This document shows, one piece after another, positions 1 through 12,172 of a DNA stretch of 64,000 nt. This stretch comes from Zingiber officinale. Taxonomy: Eukaryota > Streptophyta > Magnoliopsida > Zingiberales > Zingiberaceae. Both the position numbers and the translations under genes were made by a program. The notes under the pieces were generated by a model, which made no database searches, was not told the origin of the DNA, and was given only the letters and a program-made list of their open reading frames with translations. Position 1 is the stretch's first letter. Each line of letters starts with the position of its first letter. The stretch is taken from NCBI RefSeq assembly GCF_018446385.1, contig NC_056000.1:53352722-53416721 (forward strand). The letters run 5' to 3'.

Positions 1-429
1 AAATGGAAAAGTTTCAAAAGAAAACATACTATAACTACATAATGTATGTATGACATGACATGATATTTTTATTTTTTATAACAATTATGAATGCAAATTT
101 ATGATGTCATGACATATGATGGGTAAACAAAACATGACAATTTGACATAAATAATATACCTAGATTATCTAGTTGCTAAACTAAAATTAATCCTAAGTTG
201 TTCCTTTTTCTCCCAAGAAAATGTCAAAAATAACATTTCTTTGACTTATTCCTACTTGTGCCATTTAATTAAACTTAAATCTTCAAATTTTGGCACACTT
301 ACTCTTCCAAAGAGTAAACAATTAGATCTTCTCATTTTCAAGGAGTATAACTACCTTGAAAATGCCCTCCAAGTATCAATTTCTTCAAGATTAGGTTAAC
401 TATCCTTCCAATTGGAGTTGACACTCTCT

Positions 430-1164
430 ATGCCCATCTAGGGTGTAGAGAGTACACTCTTAGGAATCCAAAATCTATTGGTGCTCCTTCGATGCGCTAG
501 ATACTCATTAAGGATAACTTCCTTAGTTACCTTTCTAATGACTTTCCTAGACTTCTTGGAAGCCTTGGTCATGTTAGACTCCTCTAGGTCAACTCTAGGG
601 ATGACTTCTCTTGTGACCCTTAGTAACTTTCTTAGGCTTCTTAAAAGCCTTAGTCACATTGGCCTTTTCAAGGTTAACTCTAGGGATGACCTCCCTTGTA
701 ACCTTGACTCCCTTGTAACCTTGACTTGACCCCTAGACCTAGGGATAGTTCCATAACTATATGAAACTCTATGGTATGATGACACATCCTTCTTGTCTTT
801 AGATTTGTACCCCAAACCTCTATGACCATTGAATGATTTTTGCCTATCCTTTTTGCCCCTTAAGGATATTTTTCATTCTTCTTAGGGTTTTTTCCAATTT
901 ATCAAGGCTTAACCTCAAGGCTTGGTTTTCCATTCTTAAATCCTTAGATTTTGATTTTCCTTGATTTCCTTGAGCATTTTTATTTTTAGACATATATCTA
1001 AAATCCTTAGAGTTATTACCTAAGTTATCACCTACTTTCCTTGACTTATGTGTGGTAGTTTTAGCATGATACGCTACATATTTCTTTAACCCTATCATGA
1101 TTTCCTTTTTTATAATAAATAGCATTAAAATGATATAAACTAGACCTAGTATGTTTGTTATCAT
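430..1164 (-). pseudogene. gag C-terminal coil and gag-pol spacer of the Copia element
   Basis: On the minus strand, 1164 to 844 encodes a Lys/Asn-rich stretch followed by a leucine-heptad segment (MENQALRLSLDKLEKTLRRM), which looks like a short coiled coil. From about 760 to 480 an imperfect repeat of about 70 bp encodes basic KVTREVIPR-like segments. It ends near 480 in a WIPKS-type motif that resembles the sequence just before the protease in Sireviruses. The frame has stops, so it is decayed. The plus-strand open frame over 478-729 is a shadow of this. Confidence 0.5.
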
Positions 1165-1196
1165 GAGTCAAAGGAATTGGTTCAATAAATAATATC

Positions 1197-2110
1197 TTAA
1201 GTTTCCCCTCGACTTGGGCTTCCTCCTTTGACTTTGGTCGGAGTTTTCCCCTTTGGATATTGACTCCGATAATGTCTATTTTGTTTGCACAAGAAACACA
1301 TAATATGTTCCTTGCCCTTCTTTATCACGGGGCCGATCTTCCTTGGCTTCTCGTTAGCCTTTGTTGCCACTTGACCTTTCTTCTTGGTCAATTTTAGACA
1401 CTTGTTCTTGTAGTGTCCATTTTTCCTACATTCAAAACATATAATGTGATTTTTATTATTACAATTTAAATTTTTTATACTTTGACATATAGGGATGACA
1501 CTTGATCCTCCATTTGATTTTGTTTGACTTGTGGAGGTTACATCATCTTCCTCTCCATTTGACCCGGAAGTAGAGGCTTCTTCTTGCTCCAGTGTCAATG
1601 AATGACACTCCCTCTCAATCCTAGAGGTGGAGGCTTCTTCATCCTCATACATATGAAACAAAGAGTATACCCCCTCTTTGCCTTTATCGTTACACTCCAT
1701 TTATGATGGATCTTCTTGAATTTTCTCCTCTTGATCCAATGAGTTGCCCTCTTCGGATTCTTCTTGATTTGGTGTAGTGGAGGATTTTTCATGGATTCTT
1801 GCCAACTTGCTCCAAAGCTCCTTAGCATCTTGATAATCCCTAATTTTGCATATGATTGTGGTTGGTAATAAATTAACCAAAACTTTGGTTACCTTATCAT
1901 TTGCCTCACATCTTAGATTTGCTTTTCGTTCCATTTGCCTTTGTTATCTGTTAGAGTATTAAATCCCTCCATTAGAGCAAACCATTACTCTATCTCCATC
2001 ATAAAAAAATTTTCAATCCTTGATTTCTAAGAATCGAAGCTTGACGCTATAAATGGTGGAGGTGCCCTTGTGTCATATTCGAGTCAATCTCGAAAATCCA
2101 TCTTGAAGTT
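1197..2110 (-). pseudogene. Copia gag remnant with one intact and one damaged zinc knuckle
   Basis: This is the retrotransposon gag (UBN2/DUF4219 type), which forms the particle and binds RNA. The N-terminal part starts near 2110 on the minus strand with an MDFRD-like start and soon hits a stop. The segment from 1934 carries the typical CEANDKVTKVLVNLLPTTI block and a DAKELWSKLARIHE block. Downstream frames carry a CX2CX4HX4C zinc knuckle (CFECRKNGHYKNKC). A second knuckle has lost its last cysteine (CFLCKQNRHYRSQY). Overlapping frames at 1595-1934 show frameshifts. It is a decayed copy and no product is expected. Confidence 0.75.
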
Positions 2111-2204
2111 GAGCTTGTTGATGAAGTCTTTGACTTGTTGACTTTTAGGCTTCAACTTTTTCTTCCTCTAGCTCGTTGTCCTTTCCGGCGATGAGTCCGG
2201 TGAA

Positions 2205-2220
2205 GAGCGGCTTAGCTCTG
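2205..2220 (-). other. Primer-binding-site motif of the Copia element
   Basis: On the minus strand this reads GTATCAGAGCTAAG, next to the LTR. The TATCAGAGC core matches the initiator tRNA-Met primer site of many plant LTR elements. It fixes the element's orientation and the inner LTR edge. Confidence 0.6.
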
Positions 2221-2221
2221 A

Positions 2222-3893
2222 TACGGGACACTCTGGAGCTAGGGGGGGGGTTGAATAACTCATCTCGCTCGCTCACTTTGTAGATGTTGTTGCACGAATA
2301 AACTCGAAGCAAAGCTCTCCAATGTTAACACAAAGGATTTACTTGGTATCCACCTCAAAATAAGGTGACTAATCCTAGGATCCACACACGAGCACACTCT
2401 CCACTATCAAAAACATTCCTCGGAACAATCCGGAGGTGGAGAAACCTCGTACAAACTTACACATGCATACAATTCAAAAAAAAAAGTAAATACACAAGAA
2501 TACAAATGAAAACCTTCTTGCTTAATCTCTTGTAGCTTATAGATGCCTCTGGACCAGTTGGAAAGTGCAGCAACACTTGTCTTCCAAGCTTGAAGTTCGG
2601 CGAACAGTAGTGGAGAAGAATCGTGTAAGCGTTGCGGAGAAGAGATACGATGTTTGAACTCGCCAACGACTTTATCTCTGCGCTTTTAGGGTTCCCAATC
2701 GATTGGGCTTGCTCCTAATCAATTGTCACGTTAGATCTATGCAATCCTAGCCATCCAAAGCTCGCAACCCGCTAACAGTCATATCCCAATCAATTGATCA
2801 ATCGATTGGGGAGACTTCGATCGATCAATTGATTGATTCAGAGCGCCTCTGTGCTCTCGCAGAAGACTCGAAATCGATTGACCAATCGATTCTGACTGTC
2901 TCGCAAAAATGCGAGAAAATCTTCCTCAATTGATCGGCTGATCGATTGGAGTGTCCCAATCAATTGACTGATCGATTGGGAAACCTCACGCGATTTCCTC
3001 TTAATCGATTACTTGATCGATTGACCAACCCAAACTTGCTCAAACTCAAGTCTAGGGTTCCCACGTCCAACATTTAATCAACCATGACCTGTTGGAACTT
3101 TGTCACTAAGTGTCCGGTCAATCCTTTGACCCACTTGGACTTTTCTCCCCGTGCTAAGTGTTCGGTCAACCTTTGACTCACTTGGACTTCCAAACATCAG
3201 GTGTCTAGTCAACTTTGATCCACCTAGATTTCCACTGCTTGGTTTCACTCATCAGGACTTCTCTTTTGCATAGATTCATTAACTAGGGCTTTTCACCTGC
3301 TTCACTTATTAGGATTTTTCTTCTGCCTAACTTCACTCACTAGAGTTTTTCACCTGGCTTCACTAACCAGAACTTTTCATTACCTAACTTCACTCATTAG
3401 GATTTTCCCAAACTGCCTGGCTTCATTCACTAAGACTTTCCCAAACTGCCTGACTTCACTCACTAAGACTTTTTATCACCTTTCTTCACTCACTAGGATT
3501 TTTCCAAATTATCTGGCTTCACTCATCAGGACTTTCCCAAACTGCTCGACTTCACTCACCAAGACTTTCTTACGGCTCGGTTTCACTTATCAAGACTTTC
3601 CACACCAAGTGTCCGGTCAATACTGACCCACTTGGGTTTTCATCTTCTACAGACTTTTCCGTTGGACTTGCCCAACATCTGGTTAGGATTTCTCAGTCAA
3701 ATATCCGGTCAACCTTGACCTACTTAACTCCGGGTTAAACTTTGACCATCGATATTTTCATATGGACAACTGCACTTGCAATCTCCATATATTGTCAAAC
3801 ATCAAAACTCAAAAATCACAACTCAAATTTAAGTCAACTCAAGCTTAGTCAACCTAGTTAACTTTGACCTAGGGAAATTGCACCAATACTTCC
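2222..3893 (-). repeat. 5' LTR of the minus-strand Copia element
   Basis: About 1.67 kb next to the primer site. It shares its order of blocks with the solo LTR at 41813-43378: the 'ggtgactaatcc' block, a palindrome-rich block (2690-3040, many ATCGATT cores), a run of about 35-bp 'cttcactcactaggactt' units (3230-3600), the 'gtccggtcaa' block, and a 'ttgcaccaata' end. The outer edge is uncertain because no clear terminal dinucleotide is seen near 3893. The short minus-strand open frame at 2457-2666 is not a gene. Confidence 0.7.
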
Positions 3894-4020
3894 TAATTTA
3901 ATCTAATGGAAAAATTATAAACTAAATAAAAGCATCTAGTTGAATCAAACGAAGGCATCACTAAATAAAGATATCTATGTTGAACTAAATGAAGATGCCT
4001 ACAGATATTGTAAGCTAAAT

Positions 4021-4333
4021 GAAGGCACCTATATTATGCACTCAATGAAAACACCTGCTTGAATTAAATGAAGATACACGGTTAAAATAAATGAAGACAT
4101 GATTGAACTAAATAAAAAATATCTACTAAAATTAAAACAATGTATCTGTAATTTGATGTGAAATTTATGGACTAAATGAAGGCACCTATAAAAATTATGG
4201 ACTAAATGAAGACACCTGCTTGAATTAAATGAAGATACATGGTTAAAATAAATGAAGACATATGATTGAACTAAATAAAAGTCTCTACTAAACTTAAAAC
4301 AACGTATCTGTAATTTGATGTGAAAATTGCGTA
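4021..4333. repeat. Tandem duplication of about 157 bp
   Basis: A block starting 'gaaggcacct' at 4021 recurs at 4178 with the same downstream order (acacctgcttgaattaaatg, atgaagaca, atctgtaatttgatgtg). Each copy also contains loose 35-40 bp subrepeats of an 'actaaatgaag' motif. No coding. The rest of 3894-4606 shows only AT-rich sequence with the same subrepeats. Confidence 0.7.
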
Positions 4334-4621
4334 TTAAAATAGTGATACTTGCTCAAACTAAACAAAGGCAACTTGATTGATTTAACTGAAGAGAACTAAA
4401 TTGAAGCATCTGAAAATTAAAAAAAGTATATAAAAAATATTATTTTAATTAAATTGCTTTAAGATCTATACATGATATATGTGATGCACATAAAAAGACC
4501 TTTATCAGATTTCGGATGAAGGGTGTCTTCATTTTAGTTTTGTCTAATTTTAAATGAGTTATATCATGCTTGACCCAAATAGCCTTGATCCATGTTGGGT
4601 AATAGTTTGTTGGCCAACGTG

Positions 4622-4817
4622 TCGCCCCAGTGGTAAGTGATTGGTGGTTTGCCACTTGAGGACGTGGGGTTGAACCTCGAGGCTAGTAGGGCGTAAATCT
4701 TTGCACCCCGGACAACTCACCCCCATCTAATTGCCACTATACTTATTGTGATTTGCCTCCCTTGTGCTAGTCGGGGCTGACAGGGGTGCTAGGGTCGAGC
4801 GAATCACCTTTTGTTAC
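4622..4817 (+). mobile_element. tRNA-derived SINE with perfect 15-bp target duplication
   Basis: A 196-bp insertion flanked by identical 15-mers TTGTTGGCCAACGTG at 4607-4621 and 4818-4832. Inside are a box-A-like stretch near 'gtggtaagtgattgg' and a box-B-like 'ggttgaacctcg', as expected of an RNA polymerase III promoter. The 3' end has a conserved 'gagcgaatcacctttt' tail, which I recall from Au-type plant SINEs. The perfect duplication means the insertion is fairly young or the site is well preserved. The element is non-autonomous and depends on LINE enzymes. Confidence 0.8.
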
Positions 4818-5239
4818 TTGTTGGCCAACGTGCCGAGCTTAAATCGTTAAAGAAAATTAAAATCATAAAGGCATAATGTTATTATTTTCTAAAATTACTA
4901 AAATTTTCTTAAAAAATTATAAAAATCATAATTGTTTCTATAAGAACTCTCTCACTCCATCCTTCATACATTTCCACATACATTCCCATTCTCATCTAAA
5001 CTAGGAATTCTTGTACTTGCATTTATGGCATCTTTCTCTAATTTTCTTTTAATCTCTTCTAAGTTTTCAATTATTTTTACTTTTAATTTACTATATTTTA
5101 TGCTTTTGTCATCAACGGCATGCCTAAACTTTTATCAAGGTTGTCTACTTTTCCTTGTGAGGTATAATTATATTTTTAAATTTTATTATTTTTATTTAAT
5201 AGTCAATTTTATTATTAATTTTATTAGTTTCCTATAGAA

Positions 5240-6850
5240 TAGGTTAAGCAAGAGAGAGGAAAATAAAAGATCTTACCTAAATAAAATACATTAAAGATGC
5301 ATCAAATAAGGTATCAGTGAAGGATGAGGAAATAAAAGAGCGTTTATGAACTATTTTCATTAACTTTTAAATGAAGGTTCAATGACCAACTTAGCTTAAA
5401 AAAATTTAAGTAGGTCAGAATAATATAGAAATTTAAATTTTTATTGAAGAATTCAAATTTCAAAAGTGTAACAAATATTAAATGGGATGCAAAATTGAAA
5501 AATGGTTAGGCTAGCTGATATTCCAATAAAAATTTGGAAGTACTTAGGGATATTGAATGACTTACGATATTCAATATTGAAAATGAAGAAAATACATGAT
5601 CATTAGAGGGTAAATACTTTAGGCTCTTGTATAAAAACAAAGGAGACATAAAATTGTGTGAATTATGTGGATATTAAGTTAATAAGTCATACTATGAAAC
5701 TTTGAAAAAAATAATAGAAAAAATAAGGAAGGATACCAATATGGCCAAAAATTAATTTGGATTTACGCCTAAAAGTTCGATGATAGAAGGTATATATCTC
5801 AGGCAATTAATTGAAAAATATCATGAAATGAAACAAAACTTACATATAGTATTCATCGACTTAGAAAAGCTTATGACAAAGTCTAGAAGGAAATTATGTG
5901 GTGAATTAAAAAAAAAATAAGGTGTTAGTATAGTGTACATTGAAACAATCAAAGATATGTATAAGGATGTAATGAAAAGAGTGAAGATTCTAGGTGGATT
6001 ATCCAAAATGCTTCTCATAAAAATATGATTACATTAAGAATCGGTTCTAAGTTCATATATTTTTATGCTAGTTGAGTGAACTCACTAGACACATCCAAGA
6101 CACGTTACCATAGTGCATGTTGTTTGCATATCACTTTATTTTGGTCGATGGGATATGTGAAGTAGTAAATACTAAGCTCGAATATTGGCGGAAAATATTG
6201 AAAGCAAAAGATTTTGATCTTAGTAGTTTAAATTTAGTAGTAGTAGATGTAGTGTGACAATTGTTAAGATAGAGAAGATGAATTATGTGTAGTTGAGAGC
6301 TTTAAGTATCTAAGGTGTTTTTTTTTTTTTTTGGCAAAAGGATGGAGAGGTTGATAGAGATGTTTTACATAGGATACAAGTAAGATGGTTGAAATGAAAG
6401 AGAATGTCAAGAGTTCTTTGTGATCTCAACATAAATCTAAAGGTTAAAAGAAAGTTTTACAAAATGAGTTAGACCTAATATATTATATGTAGTTGAATAT
6501 TATACAATGAAGTGAGCACACAAGATGAGAATGTTAAGGTGGATGTGTGAACATACAAGATAAACATGATAAAATATGAGAACGTTAGAGAGAAACTCAG
6601 ATTGCGCCTATTTAAGAAAAATCAAAAAGACACTTTTAAGATGGTATGGACGTATACTTAAGTGAACAATAAATGTCTTAGTTAAATGATATGAAACCAT
6701 AACTAATACACATTGAGGAAAAGAAAGATCAAAGAAGACTTGGTTAAGAATGATAAAATTCATTTAAATGTAAGAAATAGAATAATGCATTCCGAGATGT
6801 GAAGTGACAGAGAAGAGATGTCATAATTGAGATCTTAAATAAGACGACTT
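5240..6850 (+). pseudogene. LINE reverse transcriptase remnant (RTE-like)
   Basis: Broken plus-strand frames carry, in order, a pre-RT segment (5240-5400), the LINE RT core with FIDLEKAYDK at about 5850 after a GIYLRQLIEKYHEMKQ segment, an ETIKDMYKDV block (about 5945), a thumb-like LEYWRKIL segment (about 6180), and the C-terminal RRTRWYGR-like region (about 6640). The spacing matches plant RTE-clade LINEs. There are several stops and frameshifts and no endonuclease domain is recognisable upstream, so it is 5'-truncated and dead. The minus-strand open frame at 5821-6018 is a shadow. Confidence 0.7.
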
Positions 6851-6854
6851 TTGC

Positions 6855-6965
6855 AGTTTGGATTTTTATCTTTTTCATATTTCCAAATATGGAAAAAATT
6901 AAATCAAATAAGAGGTGTTAAGGTTTTTATCATTTTGGCATCGAGGTATTTTTCCTCGGGACCTC
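6855..6965 (-). pseudogene. rrn5: Nuclear plastid-DNA insert: 3' end of plastid 5S rRNA gene plus spacer
   Basis: On the minus strand, 6965 to about 6929 reads as the last third of the plastid 5S rRNA gene (GAGGTCC, then GAGGAAAAATA, CTCGATGCC and a GATGATA-like end). The plastid downstream spacer follows (aaaaccttaacacctctta) and seems to run to about 6855. The other part of the gene is at 16725-16811. The two join exactly across the Gypsy element and its ACCTC duplication. The identification rests on my recall of the conserved plastid 5S sequence. Base changes show it is a decayed nuclear copy and not a working rRNA gene. Confidence 0.8.
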
Positions 6966-9436
6966 TGTCACGTCCCGGAGGAGTCCCTGTCCGAAGAAAT
7001 TTCGGCAACATCTCCCCTGTACAGCGGACAATCTGAAACTTTTCTACATCCTCATATGCCTCAGCCACATGCGGCTGGAATAAAAAAAATAATAAAATAC
7101 AACCATACAAACATCCACGCAGTTTATATATAAGTAAACAAAACAGTAATACCACGACTCGAAACCAACCCTACTCCACTACACCCATAAAACACAAATC
7201 CGACAAATTCACCTCTTCTGCCGTCCAGGCAGGCATGTAGTAAAACATATCGAATAAAAATCCATCGACATCACAAAATCCATACAATGTCTATACCATC
7301 AACTAGAACAAGTTTAGCATAATCTAAGTAAGAAAAACCAAAAGACCAACAATATCTTTGAGATCTGCAAGGACTAGCAACTGAAACTCTCTCCTGACAG
7401 CATCAACCTGAAAAATAACAACAATGGAGGCGGGGTGAGTCCAACACTCAGCAGGTACAACTGATATGCAAAGTAGGGAAATGACATCTAGCACTAATCA
7501 CGCAGATACCCGATATAAAAGGATGAAATGCAATCAAGTAAACAAGAGAAAATCAGATTAACCAGACTCGTATAAGGACAAACAATCGAGGACATAGAAA
7601 CTCAGATATGTCAAACATAAAGGCCCAAACAATATACAACATATAAACGCAAGAATCACAAACACAGCAATAAACGATCATGCATGATGCTAATGACGCG
7701 GCCCCGGTCACCCCGACGCTCTATCATCTCACACACATAGTGAGGCCGAGTGGGTGGGGCTGTGACCTCTGTCGTCACTACTCCCGATGAGTGACCGAGT
7801 GGAGGGATGTTGAGTACACCTATCCTCCGACCCCAAATTATAAATGGGGGAGCGCATACACGATGACGGGGAGGAATCTCTGCCGGCTAACACGTTGCAT
7901 CACGCTACCCATGAGCGGACCAACGGAGTCAAACAAAGTCCCTGCTGTAACACACACTGCCTGAATCGACCACTAACCCATGAGTGGTGGTGTGTGCAGA
8001 TCCATGTAACTGGTGATGTGCTCAACAATAATGGAGCGGACTATTGCACAGCATGCAATCATATAAATGGTGCATGACACTAACCACAAAATATCCTGGG
8101 CTAATCCATATATATATAAAAGTGCACCATAGATCAACGAATCAAATCAAAGGTACACTGAAGGTAGAAAACCTAGGTCCTGAACATGGTGAAGCATGGT
8201 ATATCACTACCCCCATAAGCATGTATCAACAGGTAAGGAATACATGAGATGCAAAACAAGCAATCAACCAATCATGTAACAGGTATCGGGTAGTGATTAA
8301 CCGAAACAAATAAGAGAACATAATTATTGCTACTTGTTAAATTCACTACTATGCATATCAAAGACATAAAGTCAAAAGTACCCGCCTCCAATAGAATGGT
8401 CCAAATCCGACACTGAGATACTCGTCTCGCGTCAAAGTCCTGTATCCAATAGATATACGATTATTTAGCTAAATTCCTATAAATAGCTAAATAAATTTTT
8501 TAACCCTAAATTAGGACAAAAACCCAAATCTCAAAAACACATAAACCTAATCAACATACACATGATCGTCTAATCAAATCCTCCAATTCAGAACATGATC
8601 TACAACAAGTATTCAAATACACCTAATCCTTACCCTAATTCACAATCCAAGTGATTGCGGTGAAAGGTTGCTTGCTGCTGAAATTTGAACAAACAATTGT
8701 TTGTTGATCTACAGCACACAAAAACCCGCTGTAATTCTTCCTTCAATTCACAGCCCTCACTTCTGTGGACTAAGGTCTTCTGGTGCTGACAAAATAACGC
8801 CACAGCCTCACTTCCTCACCAATCCGTGACCTAGAATAGTAGCAAGGAGAAGATCACGAATCAAGATTGGAGATTCCTGCCAAGAATTAACCGAATTTCA
8901 AACTAACTTACCTCCCAAGATCGACTAGGGCACGCGATTGGTGGCTAGGGCAGAGGCGTCCGAGGAGAATCGGCAGTAAGGGCTCGGCAAGCAACTTTTG
9001 TCGGCTGTGGCGACCCGAGGGCGAAGCGAGTAGAGGAAGACAAGGCTCTGTCGGCACGAGAAGAGAAACCTAGGGCACAGCCGTGACTGGTGCCGGACCT
9101 GGTGGCCGGCGGTGTGCGGCTCGGGAGAGAAGATGAAGAGAAAGAAACCGCTCGGCGGTTAGGGCTCGGAGGAATCCCGTCGGCGCGCGGAGGAGAAGCT
9201 GCGGCTCGGGTGCGCGAGGGAGAGAAGAAAAACGAAGAAAAGAAATGAGAAAAAGAAAATAAATAAAGAAAATCAACTTTTTCTCACTTAATTGGGTAGC
9301 CTAAACCGGCTTTTCCGGGCTTCGTTTTTTTATCCCCGTTAACTTGTCTATACGAGCTTCGAAAAATTTCCGAAAAATTTCTAAAAATTCCGAAAAAATT
9401 CCCTTATCAATATTTGCCTATTTTCGGTATTTTACA
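6966..9436 (-). repeat. 3' LTR of the Gypsy element
   Basis: 2471 bp, starting TGTAAAATACC on the minus strand and ending GGGACGTGACA. It contains a GC-rich stretch at about 8930-9240. Compared with the other LTR it lacks about 88 bp (present in the right copy at about 16255-16343) and differs by other small indels near 7480 and 7690-7740. Open frames at 7844-8077, 8044-8247 and 9070-9276 occur in the LTRs only and have no recognisable product. Confidence 0.9.
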
Positions 9437-9448
9437 TTCTCCCTCACT
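9437..9448 (-). other. Polypurine tract of the Gypsy element
   Basis: On the minus strand AGTGAGGGAGAA lies directly before the 3' LTR start TGTAAAATACC. This is where a plus-strand primer would be expected and it confirms the LTR border. Confidence 0.75.
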
Positions 9449-9544
9449 AATAAAAATTTGGTCCCCAAATTTCGTTATCTACCATCAGCAAATACTAACA
9501 ACAGGTAAAGAGTATAAATGCTGAACGGTAAATAAATCACATAC

Positions 9545-11900
9545 CTCAAGTGAAAAGATGGGGGTATCGAGCTCGGATAGTATCCTCGAGCTCCCAAGTA
9601 GCCTCCTCATCCGAATGCTGCTGCCATCCGACTTTAACCAGCCGGATAGTCTTGTTCTGCAACTGACGCTCCTTCCGGTCCAAAATCCTGAACGGGAACT
9701 GATATATCTGTCAACACAATGCGTCGGGTCGGGTACGTATCTTCTCAGCATAGATACGTGGAATACATAGTACACGCCTACCAAGGACGGTGGTAGTGCT
9801 AGCTAGTAAGCTACCGCTCCAATCCTCTCCAAGATCTGGAAAGGTCCAATGTATCGCGGAGCTGGCTTACCTCTGAGGCCAATCTCTTCACCCCTTTCGT
9901 GGATGAAACTAGCAGAAATACACGGTCGCAAATGGAGAACTCTAAAAGTCTCCAACTCCGATCAGCATAACTCTTCTGGCAATCCTGTGCCTCTGACACT
10001 CTCCGTCTAATAGTACGGACCAACTCTGCCTCATGCTGAGCTCTATAAGGTCCCAACAACTGGGCCTCCCCAACCTCATCCAGAGGGTGGGTGTCCGACA
10101 AGGCCTACCTTACAACGCTTTAACGGTGGCCTTTGGATAGCTGAATGCAAACCGTTGTTGTAGACGAACTCTCCAATGGCAAATGGTCCTCCCAACTGCC
10201 CCTAAAATCCAATACACAAGACCTTAACAAGTCCTCTAGAGTCTAAATGGTCCACTCTACTGTCTATCTGTCTGCAGATGGAAAGCTGTACTAAATCGGA
10301 GCTGCGTGCCCAAGGCCTGCTGCAGACTCTGCCAGAAACGAGACGTGAACCGGGGGTCTCTATCCGAAATAATAGTCAAAGGACACCACGTGATCTGATG
10401 ATCTCCCGACAAAACAGATCTACCAATCGATCCAGGAAATCAGTCTTCTGGATCGCTAACGAGTGCGCGAATTTGGTTAATCGATCAACGATTACCCATA
10501 TCGCGTCACGACCTCGTCGTGTCCTCGGCAAACCCACCACAAAGTCCATAGTAATGTGTTCTCATTTCCACTGAGGATTAGGAATCTGCTGAAGTAAGCC
10601 GGCAGATCTATGGTGCTCGACCTTCACTTGCTGACAGACAAGACATCTAGCTACAAAATCCGCGATGTCTTCCTTCATGTCGTTCCACCAATAGAAATAC
10701 CTCAAATCTTGGTACATACGGGTACCGCCTGGGTGGACAGCAAATCATGAGCGATGAGCCTCCGGAAGTAACTCCTATAAGACCGGATGAGACTGAAGTA
10801 CGCAAAATCTGCCTCGGAAGTGTATAACACCCTCCTCGTCTCGTGTGAACTCCTGGTCACGCCGCCTTAAGCTATCGGCTGCAAATAAATCAGAATACTC
10901 GATCAGCAGCCTAGGCTCTCGATTCTCGTTCCGATCAACGATCGAGCAACCATGGTAACCGAGTACCGCCCGTCTGCCCTTACCCTCAAGGCCCAAATCG
11001 GAGGAACCTTAAATCAAGTCCGTGACCACAACTCGGGCAAGCTAAAATCCTCCTGACTTCCTCGCTAAGCGTAAGAACCACATTAGCTCTCCCGTGATAG
11101 CTAATGGTACAATCATAATCCTTCAGAACTCCATCCATCTCCTCTGTTGAGATTAAGTTCCTTCTAAGTAAAATGATATTCGAGACTCTTATGGTCAATG
11201 AGAATCTCAAATGTAACGCCATATAAATAATGTCACAAATCTTCATAGCAAAATAATGGCGACTTGCTCTAGATCATGTATAGTAGTTCTTCTCACGATC
11301 CTTCAACCGACGAGAAGCATAGGAGACTACCATATCGTGCAGTATCAAAACCCCGAATAGATGCGTCGGTGCAGAGGACATATCCGTCGTCTCCGTAAGG
11401 TAAAATCAAAATCGGAGTCGACACTAGTCTCCGCCTCACTCCTAGAAGCTGGTCTTGCCATCCTCATCCAGTGAACTTCACGCCTTTCCAGGAGGCGTAA
11501 GTAGCATAGCAATCCGTGAGAAACCCTCAACGTATCTCCCGAAATATCGAGCCAAACAAAGGAAGTCATGAGCCTTCTATAGACTCCTCACTCCCAACAG
11601 AATAACCTCGATCTCCTGAACCACGGATACTCCTACCGGTGACCGCAGTATCTCAAACATCTCACAGAAGACAACCAAAATACGTACTACTGATCCTCAC
11701 ATCTAGACGTTTCCATCGAAACATCTCTAGAACTATACAAAGATGATGTGCGTGACTCACCGTGGATCCGAAATAGATCACAACATCGTCAACAAAGACA
11801 ATGGAAACCGATCCAAACATCCTGGGAATACCAAAATCATCAAGTCTCTGAAAACATCTAAGGCTTCCCAAACTCTAATGGTAAAATCATGACCCTTAAT
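9545..11900 (-). pseudogene. Gypsy pol remnant: RT, RNase H, integrase, chromodomain
   Basis: Read from right to left on the minus strand. An RT segment has a VFVDDVVIY motif (about 11790) and a HLCIVLEMFR segment. An RNase H tail has LKDYDCTISYH (about 11110). The integrase zinc-binding region lies at about 10730-10620 and its catalytic core at 10560-10280 (VVGLPRTRRGRDAIW-like, then [12 protein letters not shown]). The integrase C-terminus (10101-9811) has a KSYADR and a KGVKR motif. VFHVSMLRRYVPDPTH (about 9755) leads into a chromodomain-like end (KTIRLVKVGW, HSDEEATWE) near 9690-9580. Stops and frameshifts separate nearly every block, so it is inactive. Order and motifs are those of a chromovirus. 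Confidence 0.85.
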
Positions 11901-11989
11901 GTCCGTATCACAGACATTTCTAACCATAAGATCCCTGACAATAAGTCTGAAATATAATCACCAACAATACAAATCACCAAAGAATAGAT

Positions 11990-12172
11990 CCACCAGTGTG
12001 AGAGCAACGCTCCATCACAAGAAATACCACATATGTGGGAGCAACGCTCTACCACAAACAATCCGTAATAGGTGGGAGTAACGCTCCACCACAACAATCC
12101 AAAATATGTAAGAGCAACACTCTATCACAAACCAACAATAATATGTGGGAGCTCCGCTCTACCACAAACGAT
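11990..12172. repeat. Five-copy tandem repeat of about 35-40 bp inside the Gypsy element
   Basis: The motif 'gagcaacgctc(t/c)accacaa', preceded by 'tatgtggga', recurs five times at irregular 35-45 bp spacing. The GAGCAACGCTC core is a short imperfect palindrome. It lies just upstream (in element orientation) of the RT remnant, where protease and gag would be expected. Confidence 0.7.

Larger units (their letters stand above)
1..3893 (-). mobile_element. Sirevirus-like Ty1/Copia element, 5' part (runs off left edge)
   Basis: Read on the minus strand, the order is an LTR (about 3893 to 2222), a primer-binding-site motif (2220 to 2205), a leader, gag (about 2110 to 1197), a coiled, lysine-rich stretch (1164 to 844), and a spacer rich in Lys and Val that continues off the left edge. 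A long gag with two zinc knuckles and palindrome-rich LTRs suits the Sirevirus group of Copia elements; that lineage call is from recall of the family. The frame is broken many times, so the copy is dead. No target duplication can be tested because the 3' end lies outside the window. Confidence 0.7.

Noticed and set aside
7844-8247. Open frames in the Gypsy LTR (and counterparts at 14972-15450)
   Set aside because: Both LTRs carry them, but the sequences contain no known motif and LTRs of this group are non-coding.
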